Source: Paractinoplanes atraurantiacus
GTDB taxonomy: Bacteria; Actinomycetota; Actinomycetes; Mycobacteriales; Micromonosporaceae
Length of the DNA stretch: 64,000 bases
Assembly (NCBI RefSeq): GCF_900215205.1
Contig: NZ_OBDY01000001.1
Coordinates: forward strand, 190,181-254,180
Direction of reading: 5' to 3'
Position numbers and translations under genes: made by a program. Within the stretch, counting starts at the first letter, position 1, and each line of letters starts with the position of its first letter. This document shows, piece by piece, positions 35,557 through 43,760 of this stretch. The notes beneath the pieces are model-generated. The model was given only the letters and a program-made list of their open reading frames with translations. It did not search any database and was not told where the DNA came from.

Positions 35557-35577
35557 TTGGCGCCCGACAACAGTATG
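35541..35577 (+). promoter_or_regulatory. ftsH ribosome-binding region with hairpin in the spacer
   Basis: AGGAGGG (35541-35547) is followed by a small hairpin GGGCGC-TTG-GCGCCC (35551-35565) and then ATG at 35575. Linear spacing from the SD suits the TTG at 35557 in the loop. If the hairpin folds, the effective spacing to the ATG becomes about 12 nt. The start codon is therefore ambiguous. Confidence 0.5.
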
Positions 35578-37590
35578 GAACGTACGCGTTTCTTCCGCCG
35601 CCCGGTGGTCTGGATCATTCTGGTGATCATCGGCGTGATTGCGCTGAGCTCGTTCTTCACCAGTGGTCCGAGCTACCAGCGCGTAGATACCTCGGTGGCG
35701 CTCGAGCGCCTCAATCAGCCCGGCATCAAGAAGGTCGTTCAGAAGGACAAGGAGCAGACGCTCCAGATCGACCTCGCTTCGCCGGAGCGATTCGACGGCA
35801 AGACCACTGACAAGATCGAGACCCAGTACCCGTACGAGGTCACGCAGACCATCTGGAACGAGGTCAACGAGGCCAAGACGGCGGGCCGGATCACCGGCAC
35901 CGTCGACGCCACGGTCTCGGGCGACAACATCCTCTTCAGCCTGCTGATCAACCTGCTGCCGATCGCCATCCTGGTGATCCTGCTGCTGCTGTTCATGTCG
36001 CAGATGCAGGGTGGCGGCTCGCGGGTGCTCAACTTCGGCAAGTCCAAGGCGAAGATGATCACCAAGGACACGCCGAAGACCACGTTCGCCGACGTCGCCG
36101 GCGCCGAGGAAGCGGTCCAGGAGCTCCACGAGATCAAGGACTTCCTGCAGAACCCGGCGAAGTACCAGGCTCTCGGCGCCAAGATCCCGAAGGGTGTGCT
36201 GCTGTTCGGCCCGCCCGGAACCGGTAAGACGCTGCTGGCCCGCGCGGTCGCCGGCGAGGCCGGTGTGCCGTTCTACTCCATCTCCGGCTCCGACTTCGTC
36301 GAGATGTTCGTCGGTGTCGGCGCCAGCCGTGTCCGCGACCTGTTCGAGCAGGCCAAGTCCAACGCGCCGGCGATCGTCTTCGTCGACGAGATCGACGCCG
36401 TCGGCCGTCACCGCGGCGCCGGCATGGGCGGCGGTCACGACGAGCGCGAGCAGACGCTCAACCAGCTGCTCGTCGAGATGGACGGCTTCGACACCAAGGG
36501 CGGGGTCATCCTGATCGCGGCCACCAACCGGCCCGACATCCTCGACCCGGCGCTGCTGCGCCCCGGCCGTTTCGACCGGCAGATCGCGGTCGACAACCCG
36601 GACATGGAGGGCCGCAAGCAGATCCTCCGCGTGCACGCCAAGGGCAAGCCGTTCACGCCCGACGTCGACCTCGACTCGGTGGCCCGCCGCACGCCCGGCT
36701 TCTCGGGCGCCGACCTGGCCAACGTCATCAACGAGGCCGCGCTGCTGACCGCCCGTAACGAGAAGCGGGCGATCTCCAACGAGTTCCTCGAGGAGTCGAT
36801 CGACCGGGTCATCGCCGGCCCCGAGCGGCGCACCCGGGCGATGAGCGACAACGAGAAGAAGATCACCGCCTACCACGAGGGTGGACACGCGCTGGTGGCG
36901 TACGCGCTGCCGCACTCCGCCCCGGTGCACAAGGTGACGATCCTTCCGCGCGGCCGTTCGCTGGGCCACACGCTGGTGCTGCCGACCGAGGACAAGTACA
37001 CGCAGACCCGTGCCGAGATGATCGACACCCTGGCCTACGCGCTGGGTGGCCGGGCCGCCGAGGAGCTCGTCTTCCACGAGCCCACCACCGGCGCCGGCAA
37101 CGACATCGAGAAGGCGTCCGGTCTGGCCCGGGCCATGGTCACGCAGTACGGCATGAGCTCCAAGCTCGGCGCGGTCAAGTACGGCACGAGCGGCGACGAG
37201 CCGTTCATGGGCCGCAACATGGGCCACGAGCGGGACTACTCCGATTCGGTCGCGGCCGACATCGACGCCGAGGTGCGCGCGCTCATCGAGCTGGCGCACG
37301 ACGAGGCGTGGGAGATCCTGGTCGAGTACCGCGACGTGCTCGACAGCATGGTCCTCGAGCTGATGGAGAAGGAGACCATCACCCGCGAGGACATGGACCG
37401 GATCTGTGCCCGGGTCGTCAAGCGCCCGCCGATGTCGCCGTTCAACGGCTTCGGCAAGCGCATGCCGTCCGAGGCGCCCCCGGTGCTCACCCCGGCCGAG
37501 CGCGAGAAGCTCAAGGCTCAGGCCGTGGCGGACGGCCAGGCTGCCATCGGCTCCAACCCGAACGGCAGCGCCCCGGAAGGCAGCAACTGA
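35557..37590 (+). CDS. ftsH: ATP-dependent zinc metalloprotease FtsH
   Basis: Hexameric membrane AAA protease degrading misassembled membrane proteins and regulators, 677 residues from TTG 35557 or 671 from ATG 35575 ([13 protein letters not shown]). Two transmembrane helices (about 13-31 and 128-148 from the TTG) flank a periplasmic domain. The AAA domain has Walker [10 protein letters not shown] near 218 and Walker [12 protein letters not shown], and the protease zinc site HEGGH is near 440. It ends in a Pro/Ala-rich tail. Its stop overlaps folE. This matches Rv3610c, with folE next. Confidence 0.95.
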   Translation: MAPDNSMERTRFFRRPVVWIILVIIGVIALSSFFTSGPSYQRVDTSVALERLNQPGIKKVVQKDKEQTLQIDLASPERFDGKTTDKIETQYPYEVTQTIWNEVNEAKTAGRITGTVDATVSGDNILFSLLINLLPIAILVILLLLFMSQMQGGGSRVLNFGKSKAKMITKDTPKTTFADVAGAEEAVQELHEIKDFLQNPAKYQALGAKIPKGVLLFGPPGTGKTLLARAVAGEAGVPFYSISGSDFVEMFVGVGASRVRDLFEQAKSNAPAIVFVDEIDAVGRHRGAGMGGGHDEREQTLNQLLVEMDGFDTKGGVILIAATNRPDILDPALLRPGRFDRQIAVDNPDMEGRKQILRVHAKGKPFTPDVDLDSVARRTPGFSGADLANVINEAALLTARNEKRAISNEFLEESIDRVIAGPERRTRAMSDNEKKITAYHEGGHALVAYALPHSAPVHKVTILPRGRSLGHTLVLPTEDKYTQTRAEMIDTLAYALGGRAAEELVFHEPTTGAGNDIEKASGLARAMVTQYGMSSKLGAVKYGTSGDEPFMGRNMGHERDYSDSVAADIDAEVRALIELAHDEAWEILVEYRDVLDSMVLELMEKETITREDMDRICARVVKRPPMSPFNGFGKRMPSEAPPVLTPAEREKLKAQAVADGQAAIGSNPNGSAPEGSN

Positions 37591-38234
37591 TCAGCGACGA
37601 CGACGCCCTCGACTATCTCGCCGCCCGCCTGGTCGACGGAAAGCTCACCGGTACCCCGGTCGAGCAGTCCGTCGACCTCGGGCGGATCGAGAAGGCGGTC
37701 CGGGAGATCCTCATCGCGATCGGTGAGGACCCGGACCGTGACGGGCTGGAACGCACCCCGGCCCGGGTCGCCCGCGCCTACGCCGAGCTCTTCGCCGGCC
37801 TGCGCGTCGACCCGGCCCAGGTTCTGAAGACCACCTTCGAGGCCGACCACGAAGAGCTGGTTCTCGTCCGCGACATCGAAGTGATGAGCATGTGCGAGCA
37901 CCACCTGCTCCCCTTCAAGGGCGTGGCGCACATCGGCTACGTTCCCGGCACGCACGGCCGGATCACCGGCCTCTCCAAGCTGGCCCGCCTGGTCGAGGTC
38001 TACGCCCGGCGCCCGCAGGTGCAGGAGCGCCTCACGTCGCAGATAGCCGATCTCCTGATGAGCAAGCTCGACGCCCGCGGCGCGATAGTCGTCCTCGAGT
38101 GCGAGCACCTGTGCATGGAGATGCGCGGCATCCGCAAGGTCGGCGCCCGCACGGTCACCTCGGCCGTCCGCGGGGCCTTCCAGACCGACGCCAAGATCCG
38201 GGCCGAGGCCATGGCCCTGATCAACGCGCGCTGA
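37587..38234 (+). CDS. folE: GTP cyclohydrolase I, probable CTG start
   Basis: First enzyme of tetrahydrofolate synthesis, converting GTP to dihydroneopterin triphosphate, 215 residues as drawn. The zinc-binding Cys and His are in [11 protein letters not shown], and the later Cys is in [19 protein letters not shown] and [10 protein letters not shown] are family motifs. No ATG, GTG or TTG occurs in frame between the end of ftsH and the conserved core, whereas CTG at 37587 overlaps the ftsH stop by 4 nt (CTGA) and has GGAAGG 6 nt upstream. I therefore propose CTG. The alternative is a start deep inside ftsH. Confidence 0.88.
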   Translation: MISDDDALDYLAARLVDGKLTGTPVEQSVDLGRIEKAVREILIAIGEDPDRDGLERTPARVARAYAELFAGLRVDPAQVLKTTFEADHEELVLVRDIEVMSMCEHHLLPFKGVAHIGYVPGTHGRITGLSKLARLVEVYARRPQVQERLTSQIADLLMSKLDARGAIVVLECEHLCMEMRGIRKVGARTVTSAVRGAFQTDAKIRAEAMALINAR

Positions 38235-38244
38235 TCAACGCGCG
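38217..38244. repeat. 14-bp tandem duplication at the folE 3' end
   Basis: CTGATCAACGCGCG occurs twice without a gap (38217-38230 and 38231-38244). The repeat spans the folE stop codon and the stop of the convergent AhpD-like gene. Confidence 0.85.
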
Positions 38245-38726
38245 CCGACCATCCGGTTGGCCAGGGTCGACATCGTGTACGTCCCGATGCCCAGCACCAC
38301 CTCGAGCGCGTTGCGCCGCGTGTAGCCGGCGGCCAGGAAATCGTCGACCGGGGTGTCGCCGGCCGTGGCCAGCACCTCCAGCGTGAAGGCCCGCAGCGCC
38401 TCCAGCCGCGGGTCGGCCAGGGCGCGCTGCTCCCGCAACGCGGTGATGAGCTCCGATCCGGCGCCCAGCTTCCGCAGGCGGCCGGTGTGCATCGCGAGGC
38501 AGATCCCGCAGTCGTTGCGCGCCGCGATGGTCATGACCACCACCTCCCGCGCGAGCGGGTCGAGCGTGCTCGCCTCGAAGAGGTGGCTGGCGTGCAGGAA
38601 TCCGCCGAGCATCTCGGGCGACTCGGCGAGCCGCCCCACCACGGGCGGCAGTGGGCCTGGAATGGACTCCATCAAGGGCCGGGACGCGGCCGGAGCGGAT
38701 TCGAGGGTGTGCTGAGCGAACATCAT
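38235..38726 (-). CDS. AhpD-like/carboxymuconolactone decarboxylase family protein
   Basis: Alkylhydroperoxidase-type protein of 163 residues. The redox motif CGICLAMH (C-x-x-C-x3-H) preceded by a conserved Glu-bearing helix (DPLAREVVVMTIAARND) matches AhpD-like peroxidases, which reduce hydroperoxides using the Cys pair. Length fits. ATG 38726 is used (ATG ATG). It is divergent from a MarR gene across a palindromic operator, the classic arrangement for a repressor controlling a redox or detoxification gene. It ends directly against folE and marks the left edge of the segment inserted in the folate operon. Confidence 0.85.
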   Translation of the reverse strand: MMFAQHTLESAPAASRPLMESIPGPLPPVVGRLAESPEMLGGFLHASHLFEASTLDPLAREVVVMTIAARNDCGICLAMHTGRLRKLGAGSELITALREQRALADPRLEALRAFTLEVLATAGDTPVDDFLAAGYTRRNALEVVLGIGTYTMSTLANRMVGAR

Positions 38727-38740
38727 GACTCCGGTAGAAT

Positions 38741-38757
38741 CGACAACGTGGTTGTCG
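38741..38757. promoter_or_regulatory. Palindromic operator between ahpD-like and marR genes
   Basis: CGACAACGTGGTTGTCG is a 17-bp palindrome with 7-bp arms. A second half-site GGTTGTCGA is at 38771-38779. TAGAAT (38735-38740), a likely -10 for the MarR gene, abuts the palindrome. It probably binds the adjacent MarR protein and controls both genes. Confidence 0.65.
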
Positions 38758-38787
38758 AAACAGTAAACCAGGTTGTCGAGTTTGCCA

Positions 38788-39243
38788 ATGGCTGAAGGCT
38801 ACGAGCTGCCGCTGCTGCTGTTCGCCGGCTTCCGCACGCTCATCGACGACCTGCACGCCGAGCTCGCCCGGCGCGGGCACCCCGACGTGCGGCCCGCCTA
38901 CGGCTTCGCGATGCAGGCGATCGGGGTGCGGGGCGCCTCGGCCAGCGAGGTCGGGCGCCGCCTCGGAGTCTCCAAACAGGCCGCGGGCAAGACCGTCGAC
39001 CGGCTGGAAGCCCTCGGCTACGTGGAACGGGTCGACGACCCGGCCGACGCCCGGCGCAAACTCCTCCGGCTCACCCCGCGCGGCATCGACTCGCTGGCCC
39101 AGTCAGCCGAGATCTTCGACGATCTGCGCGCCCGCTGGGTGACCGAGCTGGGCGCGGACCGCGTCGAGCTGATCGAGTCGTCGCTGCGTACGGTCGTGTC
39201 CGGCCCGACCTTCCCGGTCGACGTGCCGGGCTGGTTCAGTTGA
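38788..39243 (+). CDS. MarR-family transcriptional regulator
   Basis: Winged-helix repressor of 151 residues. The recognition region reads GASASEVGRRLGVSKQAAGKTVDRLEALGYVERV, followed by the wing DDPADARRKLLRLT. The ATG at 38788 is preferred. The TTG at 38773 would place the start in an operator half-site. It is divergent from the AhpD-like gene and likely autoregulated through the 38741 palindrome. Its end overlaps the 3' end of the convergent membrane protein gene by 8 nt. No Cys is evident for thiol sensing, so it is probably ligand-responsive. Confidence 0.88.
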   Translation: MAEGYELPLLLFAGFRTLIDDLHAELARRGHPDVRPAYGFAMQAIGVRGASASEVGRRLGVSKQAAGKTVDRLEALGYVERVDDPADARRKLLRLTPRGIDSLAQSAEIFDDLRARWVTELGADRVELIESSLRTVVSGPTFPVDVPGWFS

Positions 39244-39913
39244 AGAACGACGCCAGGCCGACGCCCATGCAGGTCAGCAGCACCGGGGTCAGGCAGGCGA
39301 TCGCGCCGACGATGGGGGTGCGGTCGACGCTCTCCGACCCGCCGCCCCACACGAAGCCGATCGTCGCCCAGCCCAGCCCGAACGCCACCAGCGGCATGCT
39401 CAGGCCACACAGCAGCGCGAGGTTCGACACCGAACCCGGCGGAGCCACCAGGTACAGCGCGATCTGCACGATCAGCACCACCACCGCGAACGGCCCGTAC
39501 ACCAGCAGGTTGCGCGCCCACGGGCGCCACGGCCGGCTCGGCGCCGGGCCGGACAGCAGCGCCTCGGCGGTGTCCGCCGTCCGCCGGGCCTGCTGCAGGG
39601 CGGCCAGGGCAGCGGCCGGCCCGCCGGCCACGGCCTGGGCGGCCACGTCGAGGTCGGCCTGGGTCGGCTGGAGCTCGGTCAGGGGGACGCCGAGCTCCCC
39701 GCCCAGACGCGCCTGCTGGTGAGCGAGCTGCGTGCGTACCACCGAAAGCTCTTGACTCGCGGCCGAAGCCGCGGCCTGATGCTCGCCCGAAGCCGAGCTG
39801 GCCGCCCGCCGGACCGCGTCGAGACGTTGCGCGGCGGCCAGATAGTCGGCCCACGGGCCCGGCGCCGGCGGAGACGACTGGGCCGGAATCGCGTTGGTCT
39901 GCTGATCGGTCAC
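39236..39913 (-). CDS. Coiled-coil membrane protein paired with EccC-like ATPase
   Basis: Protein of 225 residues, no family recognised. Residues about 15-120 are Ala/Gln/Glu-rich and predicted helical or coiled-coil (AAAQRLDAVRRAASSASGEH), followed by three hydrophobic segments (about 135-160, 165-190, 198-223). The start is a GTG at 39913 overlapping the stop of the EccC-like ATPase gene by 4 nt (GTGA), so the pair is translationally coupled. A membrane anchor or adaptor for the ATPase, which itself has no transmembrane helix, is a reasonable inference. Confidence 0.7.
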   Translation of the reverse strand: MTDQQTNAIPAQSSPPAPGPWADYLAAAQRLDAVRRAASSASGEHQAAASAASQELSVVRTQLAHQQARLGGELGVPLTELQPTQADLDVAAQAVAGGPAAALAALQQARRTADTAEALLSGPAPSRPWRPWARNLLVYGPFAVVVLIVQIALYLVAPPGSVSNLALLCGLSMPLVAFGLGWATIGFVWGGGSESVDRTPIVGAIACLTPVLLTCMGVGLASFFN

Positions 39914-42432
39914 GACTCGTCCCCGTCCGGTTCGAGGAAGGGCACCAGCGTCACCGTCCGGTCGGCGTGGCGGTCGTGCAGCAGAGCCCGGTTGGGGCGC
40001 GGCTGCCACTCCAGCGGGCGCCCCACCATCGCCGCCACCTCGGCCGCGGGAACGTTCAGGAAGAGCAGACCGGCGATCTCGTCGGCCTCCTCGGCCAGCC
40101 GGCGCGGATCACGCCACCAGGACAACAGATGCGCGCCCTGGCCGGGACCGTCGCGCAGCAGACCCCGCAGGCCGGGCAGACCGTTGTGCGGCGTCGCGTC
40201 CATGCCGAAGACCACGCGGTAGCCGGGCCGGCTGGGGTCGAGCTCGGCGGCCAAGCCGGCCGCGTCCACCCGCACGACCTCCTGCCGATGGCCGATCTCG
40301 GCGGCCAGGGCCTCGGCGAGCCGGTCACCCTCGGCGACCAGCGAGGCGATGACAAACCTGGTGGTACGGGGTTGGTGACAGGCCGCCACACTGCGGGCGG
40401 CCGCGTCGAGCACCTCGGAACCGGCCGCCTGCGTGCCGAAGACGGCCAGATGGCGCCCCGGCGAAGCGTCGAACGGGAACGCGGCAGTGGACAGATTGAC
40501 GTCGAGCGCCCGGCCGACCAGGGCGGCGGGCCGCAGCGCGCGACCGGCCAGGGCGGCCCGGTAGGTGGGGTCGTCGGCGAGATGCTGAGACGCGTAGCCG
40601 GCGAAGACACGAGGCGGCTGCGCCTCGGGGTCGCGGGCGCCCCACAGCTTGTGCCGCAGGTCGCTGAGCAGCTCCTCGTCGGCGTGCGGGTCGGGGAAGC
40701 GGACCACCCGCTCGTGACCCCGGGTCGCGCCCCTCGGGCCGCCCAGACCACCGGCCGTGTTGACCACGGCGGTGCCCAGCGGCAGGCCCGCCGCGGAATC
40801 ATTAGCCGGCTCCAGAACGTCGCCGCCGCCCGGCAACGCGATGCGCACCGGGAACTGGCCGAAGAAGTCGCGCGGGCCGTGGACCTGCACGCTCTGGCTG
40901 GCCAGGATCAGGTGGATGCCGCAGGAACGGCCCCGGCGGGTCAGCGAGTCGAGAAGGGCGGCGGCCTCGGTCGCCACCGGATCGGCGCCGGCGAGAAGCA
41001 CCGGGAACTCGTCGATGACACAGAGGATGCGGCCCAGCCTCAGCTCGGCGAAACGGGACACGCCGGCCTCCTCCAAGGCCGCCGACCGCCGCGTCATCTC
41101 GGCGTCGAGCTCGCGGAGCACGGCCAGGCCGTACTCCCGGTCGGCCTCGACACCGACGGCCCGGGCATGCGGCAGCCAGGTGCGGTCGCGCCGGGTCGGC
41201 ACGAACTCGGCGAAGGTGACGCCCTCCTTGAAGTCGAGCAGGTAGAGCGAAAGCTCGGCCGGGCTGTACCGGGCGCCGAGCCCGTAAAGAACGTTGACCA
41301 GGAAGGCGGTCTTGCCGGCGCCGGAACGGCCGCCGACCATCCAGTGCGGAGTGAGGTCGTTGAACCGCAGCACCAGCGGGGTCTCCCCGTCGTGGCCGAC
41401 CACGGTGCTCAACCCCTCGGCGGCGTCACCCGCCCACAGCTGATCACCCGGCTCGGGCAACAGATCGGACAAGGTCACGCGCGAGGCGGCGGCCGAATGG
41501 GCGGCCAGCTCACGGCAGACGGCCTCGACCAGATGGGCCGGCGGGTCCTCGTCGAGGAAGACCGGGGCGTTCAGCCACGACACGCTGGGAATCGACCCGT
41601 AGGTGGCGCCGGGCGGATCACCGATGACGGCATAAGGATTACGGACCGAGACCATTGTAGTACGGGGTAAGGGCGCCTGCGTGGTCTCGGCGGTGAGCGG
41701 AGGCGGCGGCCACCCGGCGACAATGAGATGAAGGCCGGAATCGGGGCCCTGCTGGGCGAGAGCCGCGATGCGGCGCAGCTCCTCACCCTCGGTCAGCTCG
41801 GGCAGGCTGGCCACGACGACCAGCATCATCCGGTCACGCCGGCTGCGCCGGGGGGCCACACCACGGCCCGGGCGCAGCCATTTCTCGGCCTCGGCGAGCA
41901 CATCACGCAAACCCTGCCGGTCGGTGGCCGGAGGCGACATCAGACCCGCGTCACGCAGAGCGGCGAAGGGCGCGAAAACCTCGCCGCCCCCGACACCGTC
42001 GACGGCCCGCACGAGAAGAGACCCGGCGGGGGCGGCGGCGAGAAGACGCACGAGCAGAGACCGGAGAAGCCCGAAGACCCGAGCGTCGGTGGCGGTGGCG
42101 TCGATCGTCAGATGGCCGGTGCCGAGAAGAGGCACCAGGGCGGGAAACTGGGCGTCGTCGAGCGGCTGAGCGGCACCGAGACGCACGAACTGGGGCGGGT
42201 AGACCCCGCCGAGGGGGGTGTTGAGCGACTGGGCCTCGAGGGGCGCGCCGAGCCAGCCCGGCGCGAGGGCGGCGGCGGCGATCCGCAGCTCCTCGACAAG
42301 CCGGTGCTGCTCGAGCGGATCGGGCATGGCCACGCCGTCACCATCGAGCACGGCGGTGGCGGCATCGGCGACGGCGGCCGCCTGCCGGTGCAGAGCGGCA
42401 GCCTGACGGGCCCGCGAAGCCGGATCAGACAC
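39910..42432 (-). CDS. FtsK/SpoIIIE (EccC-like) ATPase, soluble
   Basis: Protein of 840 residues related to T7SS EccC and FtsK motors. The N-terminal 250 or so residues lack membrane helices. The central ATPase has Walker A GGRSGAGKT (about 365) and Walker B ILCVIDEFPVLL, with the ILASQS sensor. The C-terminal ATPase-like domain has GTQAAGSEV near 664 in place of a P-loop and lacks the Lys, so it is likely inactive. SD AGGAGGT sits 7 nt before GTG 42432. An ORF extension to 42534 is not supported. Lying beside the T4SS-like operon, it could be that machine's coupling ATPase. T7SS-like or independent roles are also possible. Confidence 0.8.
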   Translation of the reverse strand: MSDPASRARQAAALHRQAAAVADAATAVLDGDGVAMPDPLEQHRLVEELRIAAAALAPGWLGAPLEAQSLNTPLGGVYPPQFVRLGAAQPLDDAQFPALVPLLGTGHLTIDATATDARVFGLLRSLLVRLLAAAPAGSLLVRAVDGVGGGEVFAPFAALRDAGLMSPPATDRQGLRDVLAEAEKWLRPGRGVAPRRSRRDRMMLVVVASLPELTEGEELRRIAALAQQGPDSGLHLIVAGWPPPPLTAETTQAPLPRTTMVSVRNPYAVIGDPPGATYGSIPSVSWLNAPVFLDEDPPAHLVEAVCRELAAHSAAASRVTLSDLLPEPGDQLWAGDAAEGLSTVVGHDGETPLVLRFNDLTPHWMVGGRSGAGKTAFLVNVLYGLGARYSPAELSLYLLDFKEGVTFAEFVPTRRDRTWLPHARAVGVEADREYGLAVLRELDAEMTRRSAALEEAGVSRFAELRLGRILCVIDEFPVLLAGADPVATEAAALLDSLTRRGRSCGIHLILASQSVQVHGPRDFFGQFPVRIALPGGGDVLEPANDSAAGLPLGTAVVNTAGGLGGPRGATRGHERVVRFPDPHADEELLSDLRHKLWGARDPEAQPPRVFAGYASQHLADDPTYRAALAGRALRPAALVGRALDVNLSTAAFPFDASPGRHLAVFGTQAAGSEVLDAAARSVAACHQPRTTRFVIASLVAEGDRLAEALAAEIGHRQEVVRVDAAGLAAELDPSRPGYRVVFGMDATPHNGLPGLRGLLRDGPGQGAHLLSWWRDPRRLAEEADEIAGLLFLNVPAAEVAAMVGRPLEWQPRPNRALLHDRHADRTVTLVPFLEPDGDES

Positions 42433-42571
42433 CGCTCTCACCTCCTGTGTGTGCGGATAAAACTTATCCCAGAGCGGACCGGCCATCGCGTTCCCGGTGC
42501 ACGGTCGCTGCCCGAGTCGCGAGGCTTGTGCCACTCGGTAGCCGAGAGGGCGGATACGAGTGAGGAGGCAC

Positions 42572-42577
42572 TACTGT
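42572..42577 (+). promoter_or_regulatory. -10 hexamer TACTGT, leaderless start at 42585
   Basis: TACTGT is 7 nt before the GTG at 42585. A purine-rich GAGGAGG at 42562-42568 is too far upstream to serve as SD. Confidence 0.45.
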
Positions 42578-42584
42578 CGTATGT

Positions 42585-43154
42585 GTGCAGCCGCAGGAGC
42601 CCGCGACCGGAGCAATGCCACCGCCCGAGCTGCCCCAGCAGCCGGACGGGGGAGCGGCCCCGGCGGCTCCCGAGAAGCCCCGAAACCCACGAAACCCCCG
42701 CCGGCGGTTGTGGTTGGCGGTGGCCGCGGGCATCCTCGCCCTGTTGTGCCTGGGAGGCGTAGGAGTCGCCGTCCTCCTCTACGACGAGGAAACCAAAATC
42801 GACCGGGCGGCCCCAGACGCAGTCGTCGACAATTTCCTCCGCGCCTACTTGATCAACCGGGACGACAACGAGGCCGCGCTTTACACCTGCACGGCGAACG
42901 CCGACTTGGCCGCCATCTCGAGCCTTCGGGCGGAGATGGTGAGCCGGGAACAGAACTTCGATGTGAAGGTGTCCGCGAGTTGGAGCAGTTTGGTCGTGAC
43001 TGACGGCGATGCAACGCATAAGTCGGTCACGGCAGATCTCACCATCGCTGGGTTCTCCAACGGGAACGCGGTGAGCCGGCGGAAGGAAGCCTGGTCGTTC
43101 GGCCTGGTGGACGCTGATGGATGGCGAGTCTGTAGCGCCACTAAGAGCGGCTGA
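42585..43154 (+). CDS. Single-TM protein with NTF2-like outer domain
   Basis: Protein of 189 residues. A Pro-rich cytoplasmic stretch (1-45) ends in RNPRRR, a transmembrane helix covers about 46-68, and an outer alpha+beta domain (VVDNFLRAYLINRD ... GWRVCSATKSG) looks NTF2-like. Such a plan is shared by VirB8/TcpC subunits of T4SS and by many actinobacterial proteins of unknown role. It resembles the protein at 3592-4440 in both layout and C-terminus. Third-position GC drops in its 3' half compared with neighbours. It is convergent with the T4SS-like operon (3-nt gap). Confidence 0.65.
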   Translation: MQPQEPATGAMPPPELPQQPDGGAAPAAPEKPRNPRNPRRRLWLAVAAGILALLCLGGVGVAVLLYDEETKIDRAAPDAVVDNFLRAYLINRDDNEAALYTCTANADLAAISSLRAEMVSREQNFDVKVSASWSSLVVTDGDATHKSVTADLTIAGFSNGNAVSRRKEAWSFGLVDADGWRVCSATKSG

Positions 43155-43157
43155 TCC

Positions 43158-43760
43158 TCACTCCAGCCAGAGCATATGCACTGGTACCTCGAGAGTCCGT
43201 GGCGTGCGGCCGCTCCACGCCCAGCGATACCACTCCAGCTCGGGAGCGACTCGCACGCAGATGTCTCCGTCGTTGTTCGTGTGCATCTCGGTGACGGCTC
43301 GGAGGTCGCGTTGTTCGTTGCCGGAGTCGAGCATCCGGACGACCCGTAGGCCCGTGAGGCGTGCCGAGTCGAGGGCCTTGACCGGGCTCCGCCGGGACGG
43401 CTCGTCGAGAGACACCAGCTTCGACGTCACATCCGTAGCGACCGGCGTCAGACCGCTGATGCCGTAATCCTCGATCCAGACCCGCTCGACCGGGATCAAC
43501 GGGGCGAACACCTCGGTCTGCTCCGACTCGGCCCGGTACCACTCGCCTTCCTGCATGACCGGCACATAGGTGCGGCTGCCCTGCACGACCTTCTCGTCCG
43601 ACCGGAGGTCGCCCCGCCAGCCGTGGCCGGGCAGTCCGACCAGGACGCGCTTGCCCCGCAACGACCCGCTCATCGCCGCTGGGGTGGGCACTATCGGCCG
43701 CGGCGCTTCCAGCGAGCCGTCGGGGACGGCAAAGGGATCGGGCATCGGTCCGCCGATCAT
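43158..43760 (-). CDS. Hypothetical protein, last gene of T4SS-like operon
   Basis: Protein of 200 residues not matching any family I can name. There is no signal peptide or transmembrane helix. It begins with a Pro-rich segment (VPDGSLEAPRPIVPTP), then a beta-rich-looking body with many Trp and Arg (EWYRAESEQTEV, ELEWYRWAWSGR). The ATG at 43760 overlaps the stop of the peptidoglycan hydrolase gene (ATGA), so it is part of the operon and translated with it. A cytoplasmic accessory or effector-type protein of the system is possible but unproven. Confidence 0.6.
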   Translation of the reverse strand: MIGGPMPDPFAVPDGSLEAPRPIVPTPAAMSGSLRGKRVLVGLPGHGWRGDLRSDEKVVQGSRTYVPVMQEGEWYRAESEQTEVFAPLIPVERVWIEDYGISGLTPVATDVTSKLVSLDEPSRRSPVKALDSARLTGLRVVRMLDSGNEQRDLRAVTEMHTNNDGDICVRVAPELEWYRWAWSGRTPRTLEVPVHMLWLE

